DNA from: Aphanothece sacrum FPU1
GTDB taxonomy: Bacteria; Cyanobacteriota; Cyanobacteriia; Cyanobacteriales; Microcystaceae
NCBI RefSeq assembly: GCF_003864295.1
Contig: NZ_BDQK01000001.1
Span: forward strand, 124,001 to 188,000
Reading direction: 5' to 3'
DNA: 64,000 nt
The notes beneath the pieces are model-generated. The model searched no databases and was not told where the DNA came from. It worked only from the letters and a program-made list of their open reading frames with translations. Below are positions 53,288-60,833 of this stretch, piece by piece. Both the position numbers and the translations under genes were made by a program. Every line of letters starts with the position of its first letter. Positions within the stretch are counted from its first letter, which is position 1.

Positions 53288-53371
53288 TTTGTCATAAGTT
53301 GCTCAGACGAGATTTCAAACATCCGTCTTTGAAATTCAAATAGATAAAAATTACGGTATTTCTATTAAATT

Positions 53372-53521
53372 ATGGCTAATAAAAATGATTCAAAAGCAAT
53401 TACTAATAATGACCAGTCTCAAGAACTTAAAGACGAACCTATATTATGTCCCCATTGCCAACGTACAGCTAGTAATGGTATCAAATGTAAAGGAATTTGT
53501 GTCGCCGATAGCGATTATTAA
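53372..53521 (+). CDS. 49-residue zinc-ribbon-like small protein
   Basis: A very short gene reading MANKNDSKAITNNDQSQELK, then CPHCQRTASNGIKCKGIC and a short acidic end (VADSDY). The CxxC...CxxxC arrangement fits a small zinc ribbon. A truncated near-copy exists near 49.7 kb, and the sequence conservation between them is concentrated in codons, which supports translation. No function is known to me. It is followed by a small membrane protein gene. Confidence 0.65.
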   Translation: MANKNDSKAITNNDQSQELKDEPILCPHCQRTASNGIKCKGICVADSDY

Positions 53522-53576
53522 TGATTATTTCTCATCAATATAAGATAAACTATTTTTGATTCTAGAGGTAAAAACC

Positions 53577-53825
53577 ATGAAGGAAACTTTTTTAACCTGG
53601 TTAAATCGTTTATTAGTTGCCGATGTCTTTTTAGTTTTATTTGCATTTTTGTGGTTTGCGGTGGCAGTGATCGGACACTCAATCGGTTTTCCTTTGGGAT
53701 TTGATTTATGGTATAAACTATGGCAACCTGTGTTTAATCCAGCTATCGGAATTCTTTTCTTAGGCGCGTTCCTCAGTTGGTTAATAGGGAAAATCTCAAA
53801 ACAATTTGATACTAACTCTAATTAA
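53577..53825 (+). CDS. Small membrane protein
   Basis: An 82-residue protein from MKETFLTWLNRLLVADV, with AGAGG eight bases upstream of the ATG; a TTG seven codons earlier is less likely. Two hydrophobic helices (VFLVLFAFLWFAVAVIGHSIG and AIGILFLGAFLSWLIG) are joined by an aromatic loop. I recognise no family. It precedes the HisD-like gene by 115 bases. Confidence 0.65.
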   Translation: MKETFLTWLNRLLVADVFLVLFAFLWFAVAVIGHSIGFPLGFDLWYKLWQPVFNPAIGILFLGAFLSWLIGKISKQFDTNSN

Positions 53826-53939
53826 TAGCCCTCCCCTACCTGCTATTTGTTAAAAGTTCCCTAAAAAGTCGTTTATCTTAAATCAATACTTCCGTCAAAG
53901 TTAGAAAAGTCAAGAAAATTACCTATCAGGAGAGTAATA

Positions 53940-55244
53940 GTGGTCAGAATTCTTAAACTTGCCCAAATGACAACCGATGACCTCGCTAAATTAAAACGAC
54001 GCGCAGAACTCGATATTGACATGGTATTACCCATCGCCCAAGAAGTGATCACCGCGATCGCACAAAAAGGAGATGCAGGGGTCATTGAATATGCGCGCAA
54101 ATTTGATTATGCTGGAGCTAACCCCGAAAATATTAAGGTAACTCCCGAAGAATTCGCCCAAGCACAAAATTTAATCGAACCAGATGTTAAATTAGCGGTT
54201 GAACAGGCTTTTCGTAACATTAAAGAAGTCCACCAACGGCAAATGCCCGAAGAATTTCAGTTAGCCGAAATTGATACTGGAATTTTTGCAGGAGAAAAAA
54301 TTACCCCCCTTCCCAGGGTTGGGTTATATGTCCCCAGAGGCAAAGGGGCGTTTCCTTCTATGATGTTAATGTTGACCGTTCCAGCAATGGTCGCAGGAGT
54401 GGAGAAAATCGTCGTCTGTACCCCTCCCGATAAGCAGGGTAAGGTTGAACCTGTTTCTTTAGTCGTAGCCCAAATGGCAGGGGTTACAGAGGTTTATAAG
54501 TTAGGAGGAGTACAAGCTTTAGCCGCCATGGCCTTAGGAACCGCCACCGTTCCTAAAGTGGATAAATTGATCGGCCCTTGTAGTATCTATGGGGCAGCCG
54601 CTAAACGCCTTCTATTCGGTACTGTAGACGTGGGTTTACCTGCCGGCCCGAGTGAATCTATCGTTTTAGCAGATGAAACCACTAACCCTCAATTGGCAGC
54701 CCTTGATCTACTTATTGAAGCCGAACATGGGCCAGACTCAGCCGCTTTATTAGTCACCCATTCGGAAACAGTTGCCCAACAAGCCAGTCAATTTGCTTTA
54801 GATTATATGGCTAAACTTCCGACTTGGCGACGAGAATTTTGTGAGACGGGATTAGGTGCTTATGGTGGTATTATTCTAACTTCTAGTATACAGGAATCTA
54901 TTGATTTTGTCAATGATTACGCGCCGGAACATTTAGAAATTTTAGTGGATGACCCTTTTAGTTTGATAGGAAAAATTAAGAATGCGGGAGAGATTTTGTT
55001 AGGGAAATATACCCCATCTTCTGCGGCTACTTATGCTATTGGAGTCAATGCAGTTTTACCCACAGGAGGCTTTGCCCGTTCTTATTCGGCTGTTTCTGTT
55101 TATGATTTTCTCAAGCGTTCAACCCTAGCTTATTTAACATCTGAAGGGTTTGAAAAAGTAAAACAAACAACCAAAGTATTGGCCAAATATGAAGAATTTT
55201 CCGCTCATGGAATGGCGATTGAAGAACGAGATCATTTATTATAG
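53940..55244 (+). CDS. Histidinol-dehydrogenase family protein, divergent active site
   Basis: A 434-residue HisD-fold protein from a GTG with AGGAG upstream. The fold landmarks GLYVPRGKGAFPSMMLM, KLGGVQALAAMA and AGPSESIVLADE are present, as are the catalytic pair in APEHLEI and the histidines in AEHGPD and SAHGMA. However, by alignment to E. coli HisD from memory, the GPGN motif is GPCS, zinc ligand Gln259 is Glu, ligand Asp360 is Thr, and substrate-binding His367 is Ala. It is therefore probably not the histidine-pathway enzyme but a paralogue with altered chemistry. The cofactor domain looks sound. No his gene adjoins it. Confidence 0.75.
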   Translation: MVRILKLAQMTTDDLAKLKRRAELDIDMVLPIAQEVITAIAQKGDAGVIEYARKFDYAGANPENIKVTPEEFAQAQNLIEPDVKLAVEQAFRNIKEVHQRQMPEEFQLAEIDTGIFAGEKITPLPRVGLYVPRGKGAFPSMMLMLTVPAMVAGVEKIVVCTPPDKQGKVEPVSLVVAQMAGVTEVYKLGGVQALAAMALGTATVPKVDKLIGPCSIYGAAAKRLLFGTVDVGLPAGPSESIVLADETTNPQLAALDLLIEAEHGPDSAALLVTHSETVAQQASQFALDYMAKLPTWRREFCETGLGAYGGIILTSSIQESIDFVNDYAPEHLEILVDDPFSLIGKIKNAGEILLGKYTPSSAATYAIGVNAVLPTGGFARSYSAVSVYDFLKRSTLAYLTSEGFEKVKQTTKVLAKYEEFSAHGMAIEERDHLL

Positions 55245-55273
55245 TTAGGATTTGCAGCAAAAAGCGTTTAATC

Positions 55274-55619
55274 GTAGGGGCGAATGTTTGTAGGGGCGAA
55301 TGTTTGTAGGGGCGAATGTTTGTAGGGGCGAATGTTTGTAGGGGTGAATGTTTGTAGGGGCGGGTTTTTTACAGGAGTTATGGTACTCACAAAAAAGTCA
55401 AATAAACCCGCCCCGCCCCTACATGATGCTCACAAAAAAGCCAAATAAACCCGCCCCTACATGATGCTCATAAAAAAGCCAAATAAACCCGCCCCTACAT
55501 GATGCTCATAAAAAAGCCAAATAAACCCGCCCCTACATGATGCTCATAAAAAAGCCAAATAAACCCGCCCCTACATGATGCTCATAAAAAAGCCAAATAA
55601 ACCCGCCCCTAAATTTATA
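55274..55619. repeat. Composite array: 16-bp and 38-bp tandem repeats of the GGGCGGG family
   Basis: Five 16-bp units (GTAGGGGCGAATGTTT, the last with one change) lead into GGGGCGGGTTTTTT and then six copies of a unit beginning AAACCCGCCCCTACATGATG. The latter repeats every 38 bp, except for a first unit of 43 bp. The single GGGCGGGTTT arm can pair with any of the AAACCCGCCC arms, so the transcript could form alternative stems. The array fills the whole gap between two convergent genes. There are no variable spacers, so it is not a CRISPR. Confidence 0.9.
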
Positions 55620-56366
55620 TTAAGAAGCGATACCTTCAAACAGTTTAGTTAAATCTTCATTCATTAATTGATCTTGACGTAATATTAACAAACAGCATTT
55701 AGCAAATTGATCATCGTTTTTAATCTTTTCCATGAGGAAATCTTTAACAGAACTATCCGTAATATTTTGGGGACTATATAACTTTTCAATGTCATCAAAA
55801 GACCGATGTAATACCAAGTCTTTATTTTGGAGTTCATCTTCATAAACCACCTCTTTACTCATCCATTCCCAGTCAACCCGTTGAAGCCAAAGTTTTTCCC
55901 CAGAAAAAATGGAATTGATATTAAGGGTTAAATCATCAGACACCCACCAATAAGTATCAAGATCATCATAAATATCTCCATAGAAACTATTAGGTAAGGT
56001 AACATGATTTCCTGAAAAATTGCGGATATTCACATTAGCATTAGCCGTTGTTCGATAAGCTAATTTTAAACGCAAATAAAGCCCTTCTTTTTTATATTTA
56101 TCTTTGTGGGGAAGAAGATGGTGAAAACTGATGGCAGGCCCCGCATCATAAATTTCAACTAAACCCTGTCCTCGGTCTACAAAAAAATTTGACCCATAAA
56201 TAGCCGCATCAACAGCCCAAGCAGTCCCACTTTGACCTAAGATATCAGTCTCATCGCCAAAATAGGGACGAGGCATCACCGTTTTTTGTACACTGGGAAA
56301 GAATTCTCTTTGACGTTCCATAGATGATCTCGTGAATGACTCAGTTTTGTATACTATTTTGGTCAT
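55620..56366 (-). CDS. Protein of unknown function
   Basis: A 248-residue soluble protein without signal or membrane segments; the start may also be the ATG 15 codons on (MERQREFFPSVQK). It has aromatic and acidic stretches (LDTYWWVSDDLTLNINSIF, LWLQRVDWEWMSKEVVY) and a helical C-terminus. I do not recognise a family. It is convergent to the HisD-like gene across the repeat array and divergent, with a gap of about 57 bases, from a membrane protein gene. The long uninterrupted frame and balanced composition support a real gene. Confidence 0.65.
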   Translation of the reverse strand: MTKIVYKTESFTRSSMERQREFFPSVQKTVMPRPYFGDETDILGQSGTAWAVDAAIYGSNFFVDRGQGLVEIYDAGPAISFHHLLPHKDKYKKEGLYLRLKLAYRTTANANVNIRNFSGNHVTLPNSFYGDIYDDLDTYWWVSDDLTLNINSIFSGEKLWLQRVDWEWMSKEVVYEDELQNKDLVLHRSFDDIEKLYSPQNITDSSVKDFLMEKIKNDDQFAKCCLLILRQDQLMNEDLTKLFEGIAS

Positions 56367-56423
56367 TTTAATATGGTAAGAGCCACTTTTTTACACTTTC
56401 CTTTTTTTCCTCTCTGGGCTATC

Positions 56424-56945
56424 ATGGAAAACGGTTACTGGCAACCAAGAATTGGTGATCCAACCTTAATGGGTTGGGTAACAGTTATCGCTTATTTAGT
56501 TACGGCTTTCTTATGTGCCAATCGTAGTCTTAAAACTCAACGCGATCGCTGGTTTTGGATGACTTTATCAGCCATTCTTTTATTATTAGGAATTAACAAA
56601 CAATTAGATTTACAATCTTGGCTAACTCTTATCGGAAAACAAATGGCTATTGAACAAGGTTGGTACAGAGAACGTCGTCAATTTCAGTTCGATTTTATTC
56701 TGGGCTTAATCGCAGTTAGTTTTGCTGGTCTAATGTTTCTTATACAAGGGATGGGGAAATCTTGGAAAAGATTTATGTTAGCTTTATTAGGCTTAATTTT
56801 TTTGCTTAGTTTTATTGTTATTCGGGCGACTTCTTTTCATCATGTTGATGTTTTATTAGGGAGGGAATTTTCCGGATTTCGTCTTAATTGGTTATTTGAA
56901 TTAGGAGGAATTAGTTGTATTGCGATCGCAGCAATTAAAAACTAG
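56424..56945 (+). CDS. Membrane protein of unknown function
   Basis: About 173 residues read from MENGYWQPRIGDPTLMGWVT, preferred to an earlier ATG because the preceding stretch lacks family-like character; this is uncertain. Four to five hydrophobic segments are visible (VIAYLVTAFLCA, MTLSAILLLLG, ILGLIAVSFAGLMFLI, LLGLIFLLSFIVI). A histidine pair in TSFHHVDVLL lies between the last two. No family is recognised. It ends 26 bases before ruvX on the same strand. Confidence 0.65.
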   Translation: MENGYWQPRIGDPTLMGWVTVIAYLVTAFLCANRSLKTQRDRWFWMTLSAILLLLGINKQLDLQSWLTLIGKQMAIEQGWYRERRQFQFDFILGLIAVSFAGLMFLIQGMGKSWKRFMLALLGLIFLLSFIVIRATSFHHVDVLLGREFSGFRLNWLFELGGISCIAIAAIKN

Positions 56946-56971
56946 ATTCTAGGGCAACAAATTGAACTAGG

Positions 56972-57460
56972 ATGTTATCTATAAATATTGTTACTTCTAA
57001 ACAACAAATGCAGCGAATTTCTGCCTTGGGATTAGATCTGGGGAAAAAACGAATTGGAGTGGCCGGTTGTGATGGCACAGGATTAATCGCCACAGGGCTA
57101 ACTACCATCAATCGTAGCTCATTTTTAGCCGATGTGGAACAATTAAAACAACTAGCCCAAGAACGAGAGGCACAGCTTTTAGTAGTAGGACTTCCCTACT
57201 CTATGGATGGTAATATTGGATTTCAAGCCAAAGAAGTCCAAAAATTCGCTCAAAGACTCTCTAAAGCCTTACAGTTACCCCTAGAATATATTGATGAACG
57301 CTTAACCTCAGTAGAAGCAGAAAATCACTTAAAGTCCCAAAAACAATATTCTCGACACAATAAAGGACTCGTGGATCGAGTTGCTGCCACGATTATATTA
57401 CAACAATGGTTAGATCAACGACGTTCCGCCCTTTGCGCCCGTCAGAAGTCAGCAAATTAA
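56972..57460 (+). CDS. ruvX: RuvX/YqgF family Holliday-junction resolvase-like protein
   Basis: A 162-residue RNase-H-fold protein. The first acid is in LGLDLGKKRIGVAGCD, the second in LLVVGLPYSMDG (strand 4), and DERLTSVEAE and the late KGLVDRVAAT carry the remaining conserved acids. In bacteria YqgF/RuvX is implicated in 16S rRNA processing and DNA junction resolution. The true start may be the ATG 12 codons later (MQRISALGLD), because homologues begin close to this motif; neither has a strong ribosome site. Confidence 0.9.
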   Translation: MLSINIVTSKQQMQRISALGLDLGKKRIGVAGCDGTGLIATGLTTINRSSFLADVEQLKQLAQEREAQLLVVGLPYSMDGNIGFQAKEVQKFAQRLSKALQLPLEYIDERLTSVEAENHLKSQKQYSRHNKGLVDRVAATIILQQWLDQRRSALCARQKSAN

Positions 57461-57513
57461 CCTATTGACATTTTTGGGTACTTATGCAATAATTAAGAAT
57501 ATGGTCAAAAAAT

Positions 57514-57585
57514 GCGGGTATAGCTCAGTGGTAGAGCGTCACCTTGCCAAGGTGAATGTCGCGCGTTCGAATCGCGTTACCCGCT
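57514..57585 (+). tRNA. tRNA-Gly (GCC)
   Basis: A 72-base cloverleaf: acceptor GCGGGTA with TACCCGC, D arm GCTC/GAGC, anticodon stem TCACC/GGTGA with loop TTGCCAA (anticodon GCC), and T arm with TTCGAAT loop. The discriminator base is T and CCA is not encoded. It reads the GGC and GGU glycine codons. Confidence 0.97.
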
Positions 57586-57744
57586 TGGTTAGTCTATAAT
57601 TAAAAGAATTAGGAAGTCGCCAACCCCTAAAGTGCGCCCTCAAAGTGCCAATTCTTAATTTTAGCTTGAGTCAGCGCACAATTGTGTTTTAAGCAGACAC
57701 ACTATATTATATAGAGCTAATTTGGAGCTACTCAACTGACAATT

Positions 57745-58152
57745 GTGCGACATCAAAAGCCTGTAAAAATCAACTTAAATCACGAATATCCCTGTCCTTG
57801 TCGGCGACGGGGTCGTCTTTTACCCATTATACTGACCGAAGCTTTTGGCTGTGATCGTTGTCAGCAGATTTTTGTGGTCGAAGAAAACAATCAAACCATC
57901 GAACAGTTATCATCGAGTTACCCCTATAAGCGGATGTGGCGTTGGAGTGGTTATCGCTGGTTCATCGTTCGTCCTGGATTAAGTTCGGCTTACTTACCCA
58001 TTATGTCAGGCATGATGGTAGTGTTGTTCATTGGATGGTTACTATTAGCCTTGCAATCACCGGCCGGACTAAGTATTATGGTTTGGGTTGCTCTTGCTGG
58101 ACTCCTAGTGGTCTTACCAGCCATTGTTTTTTGGTTAGCTTATCGGCGTTAA
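57745..58152 (+). CDS. Membrane protein with N-terminal zinc-ribbon-like cysteines
   Basis: A 135-residue protein starting at GTG. A cysteine set CPCRRRG ... CDRC within the first 40 residues suggests a zinc site, followed by a basic aromatic segment (MWRWSGYRWFIVRPG) and two membrane helices (MMVVLFIGWLLLALQS and VWVALAGLLVVLPAIVFWLA). I recognise no named family. It precedes the ProA-like gene by ten bases, so the two are probably co-transcribed, and a functional link is possible. The start codon lacks a good ribosome site. Confidence 0.65.
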   Translation: MRHQKPVKINLNHEYPCPCRRRGRLLPIILTEAFGCDRCQQIFVVEENNQTIEQLSSSYPYKRMWRWSGYRWFIVRPGLSSAYLPIMSGMMVVLFIGWLLLALQSPAGLSIMVWVALAGLLVVLPAIVFWLAYRR

Positions 58153-58162
58153 GACAAAAGCT

Positions 58163-59425
58163 ATGGCAATAGAAAGCTCTTCTAATCTACTATTAACATC
58201 CCTACAACGAGCTTATAACGCTTATCTCGCCTTAGAGATGAGCAGTAGTAGCGATCGCTCTCAAGGGATCAAGTCTATGGCCAAAGGTCTGAAAAATTCC
58301 TTTGATGCTATTCTCGAAGCCAATACCTTAGATTTGGAAATGAGCCGAGAAATGGCTGTTCCTGATATTCTAATTGATTGGCTCAAATTAACTCCAGAAA
58401 GACTCCAGAATACTGTTGAAATTTTAGAGTATTTAGCTAAAGCTCCCGACCCTATCCAACAGGTATTTCATTCCCCTTACCGTGTTAATACTTCTGGAAC
58501 TTATTGTCAATTAATGCCTTTAGGGGTAACGGCCCTCATTCATGAAACCTTTCCAGAGTTAGGAGCGATCGCGGCTGGTTTTTGTCTGAAAACTGGCAAT
58601 AGTCTAATTTTACGCGGATGTGGCCCTTCTAGCCATTCTAATCGAGCTATTGCTGAGATTCTCCAAGAGGCCCTAGAAGCTGCTAGGTTGCCTGTTGGTT
58701 GTCTAGAAGATCTCTCAGGGGATGAAGGAACCTCTATTCAAGATTTAGTGACTCAGGATCAATACCTCAGTCTCGTCATTCCTTATGGTCGTCCTAGTTT
58801 AATAGAACAGGTGACTCAGTTGGCGACTGCTCCGGTTCTGAAGTCGGCGATGGGAAATTGTTATCTTTATTGGTCGCCGACGGTAGATTTAGATATGGTT
58901 CGTTGGGTAATTCTTGATAGTCATGCGAGCGAACCTGATCCGGTTAATGCTATTGAAAAAGTGTTAATTAGTCCGTCTCAAAATCCTTCTATTTTAGTAA
59001 GATTATTTAATGTTTTGCGAGAAAAAGGGTTTCAATTGCGGGGAGATACGGAGTTATCGTCGGAATTTCCTGATTATTTATTACCTGTTAAACCGTCGGA
59101 ATGGAGTAATCCTTATTTAGATAAAATTATTTCGTTTAAGGTAGTTAATGATTTATCTGAAGCGATTATTTGGATTAATCAGTATAGTAGTGGTCATGCT
59201 GATTGTTTGGTAACAGATTCTTATCCCGAAAGTCGTCAATTTGCCACTGAAGTTGATAGTGCGCTGGTGTATATTAATACCTCACCTCGTTTTTATCGTG
59301 CGTCTAAACAAGGGGATTCTCTATTTTTAGGGGTTTCTAATCAAAAGGGACATCATCGAGGGTTGATTTCTTTGGAGACGTTTACGACGCTTAAACAGGT
59401 GGTTCAAGGTAATGGAAAATTGTAA
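58163..59425 (+). CDS. ProA-like (gamma-glutamyl phosphate reductase family) protein without catalytic cysteine
   Basis: A 420-residue aldehyde-dehydrogenase-superfamily protein close to ProA: GVTALIHETFPELGAIAAGF, LILRGCGPSSHSNRAI and VPYGRPSL-like IPYGRPSLIEQ match the family, as does the HHRGLISLETFTTL C-terminus. In ProA the catalytic cysteine sits in a motif of form RP-x-x-CN-x-x-E. Here the equivalent reads EPDPVNAIEKVL, with valine instead of cysteine. Normal thioester chemistry is thus impossible. It may be regulatory, bind nucleotide, or catalyse something else. It follows a small membrane protein gene by ten bases. Confidence 0.78.
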   Translation: MAIESSSNLLLTSLQRAYNAYLALEMSSSSDRSQGIKSMAKGLKNSFDAILEANTLDLEMSREMAVPDILIDWLKLTPERLQNTVEILEYLAKAPDPIQQVFHSPYRVNTSGTYCQLMPLGVTALIHETFPELGAIAAGFCLKTGNSLILRGCGPSSHSNRAIAEILQEALEAARLPVGCLEDLSGDEGTSIQDLVTQDQYLSLVIPYGRPSLIEQVTQLATAPVLKSAMGNCYLYWSPTVDLDMVRWVILDSHASEPDPVNAIEKVLISPSQNPSILVRLFNVLREKGFQLRGDTELSSEFPDYLLPVKPSEWSNPYLDKIISFKVVNDLSEAIIWINQYSSGHADCLVTDSYPESRQFATEVDSALVYINTSPRFYRASKQGDSLFLGVSNQKGHHRGLISLETFTTLKQVVQGNGKL

Positions 59426-59522
59426 AGTTTTAAGTTCTTTAACCTTAAACTTTTCTTTGAAAAAGCCTCAGTAGCATAAACAATATAAACAAACATGACT
59501 TACATCAGGGCAATTTGACGTG

Positions 59523-59537
59523 TTACGCCAAACGTAA
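59523..59537. promoter_or_regulatory. Small inverted repeat upstream of higB
   Basis: TTACG and CGTAA flank a five-base centre, 12 bases before the higB start. HigA proteins bind such palindromes for autoregulation, so it is a candidate operator. Five-base arms are short, so confidence is low. Confidence 0.35.
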
Positions 59538-59549
59538 TATGATTGGGTC

Positions 59550-59831
59550 ATGATCCAGTCATTTCAATGTAAGCACACGCGCTTACTTTTTGAAGGAGGC
59601 GATCCACCCCGTTTCCGTGCCTTCAAAGATCAGGCCATTCGGAAATTAACTCAATTGGATGCTGCCCAAACCCTAGAATTTCTTCGCTCACCGCCGGGTA
59701 ATCAACTCGAAACACTCAAAGGCAATCGAAAAGGGCAATACAGCATCCGTATTAATGCTCAATTCCGATTGTGTTTCGTCTGGACAAAACATGGGCCGGC
59801 TGATGTCGAAATTGTTGATTATCACTCTTAA
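59550..59831 (+). CDS. higB: HigB-type (RelE superfamily) toxin
   Basis: A 93-residue ribosome-dependent mRNA interferase family member: KHTRLLFEGGDPPRFRAF opening, a central helix pair, then LETLKGNRKGQYSIRINAQF with RLCFVWTKHGPADVEIVDYH, the typical HigB end. It precedes its antitoxin by nine bases in the toxin-first order that defines hig modules. All parts appear intact. Confidence 0.92.
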   Translation: MIQSFQCKHTRLLFEGGDPPRFRAFKDQAIRKLTQLDAAQTLEFLRSPPGNQLETLKGNRKGQYSIRINAQFRLCFVWTKHGPADVEIVDYHS

Positions 59832-59840
59832 ATAACCACA

Positions 59841-60152
59841 ATGAAACGCCCCATTAACCAAATGCGCCCAGTTCATCCAGGAGAAATTCTCCGCGAGGAT
59901 TTTCTTGTACCACTCAACATGAGTGTTAATGCCCTAGCCTTAGCCTTGAATGTACCAGCCACTCGAATTCATGAAATTGTTAAAGAACGTCGTTCAATTA
60001 CGGCTGATACGGCTGAACGTCTAGCTCGTTATTTTGGCGGGGATGCCGCATCTTGGTTGAATCTTCAGGCTACTTATGATCTCAAAACATTGCCCACACA
60101 AGACGAAATTATCAAACGAATTGAGCCACGCACCATAGAACACAACAACTGA
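59841..60152 (+). CDS. higA: HigA-type antitoxin (XRE family)
   Basis: A 103-residue helix-turn-helix antitoxin. The opening MRPVHPGEILREDFLVPLNM is the classic HigA/VapI signature, followed by the HTH ALALNVPATRIHEIVKERRS and the helix DTAERLARYFGGDAASWLNL. It neutralises HigB and represses the promoter upstream. The pair is complete and probably functional. Confidence 0.95.
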   Translation: MKRPINQMRPVHPGEILREDFLVPLNMSVNALALALNVPATRIHEIVKERRSITADTAERLARYFGGDAASWLNLQATYDLKTLPTQDEIIKRIEPRTIEHNN

Positions 60153-60277
60153 TGGCGCGGTCAGTCTATTCCCATCAGCAAAAACCGTAACAGGATTAAC
60201 CATTAAACCGAAAGCGATTACACTTTATTTTTGGGTAAACTGAAACTATCTATTCCAAAACCTGCAAGATAATTCTT

Positions 60278-60487
60278 ATGACTTTAGCTGAGATACTTCC
60301 TAGTGTTCGACAACTTTCTAAAACCGAAAAACTCAAACTTATTGAGATCATAGCGCAAGAATTAGAAACAGCCGAAGATATTGCTCCTTTAGAACCATTT
60401 AAAACCTATGAAATGTCAACTCCCTACAACTGTTTTGGAGCAGGTGCATTATTGATACAATCCGATGAATCAGCAACTAAGGCATAA
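60278..60487 (+). CDS. Small conserved protein of a two-gene module
   Basis: A 69-residue protein: MTLAEILPSVRQLSKTEKLK, then EIIAQELETAEDIAPLEPFK and TPYNCFGAGALL. This is a family common in cyanobacteria, normally directly followed by a small gene for a retroviral-type aspartyl-protease-like protein, as here. Its role is unknown; the pattern resembles a type II toxin-antitoxin pair but that has not been shown as far as I know. It is complete. Confidence 0.7.
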   Translation: MTLAEILPSVRQLSKTEKLKLIEIIAQELETAEDIAPLEPFKTYEMSTPYNCFGAGALLIQSDESATKA

Positions 60488-60492
60488 TAATA

Positions 60493-60654
60493 GTGCGGTT
60501 TCCTTATTCAATTACAAATCCATCTCAGAACGAATTTGATAGTTTGCCACGATTACCATTAGTTCTCAAGCGAGAAGTATACGCCGTTGAAACTCTTGGA
60601 CTTGTAGACAGTGGTGTAACTATTAACGTTTTATCCTATGAATTGGGTCTTTAA
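60493..60654 (+). pseudogene. Truncated aspartyl-protease-like partner gene
   Basis: From a GTG six bases after the previous stop, the frame reads MRFPYSITNPSQNEFDSLPR and reaches LVDSGVTINVLSYELGL, then stops. The D-S-G motif of retropepsin-like proteases is present. Relatives continue for about 80 more residues beyond this point, so the gene is truncated. A GGACTTACGCA motif, often seen at ends of cyanobacterial insertion sequences, follows the stop and may mark the break. Confidence 0.6.
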
Positions 60655-60833
60655 CAGGACTTACGCATAGAGTCTACCGATAGTGTCTGACAAATCATAG
60701 ATCTCTTTGACAAAACACGTCAGGAGTCAAAATGTGTTGCTGTATTATTGATTTTTCAAACCCAATCTATCCCTTTTTTTTTACATACTACAACTTCGTT
60801 CATTTCCCAGACAAGAGGAAGTATTATTAAATA

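Noticed and set aside
55404-55619. Regular 38-bp direct repeats that look like a CRISPR array
   Set aside because: Units are contiguous, without variable spacers, and the unit belongs to a dispersed palindromic repeat family; no cas gene is near.
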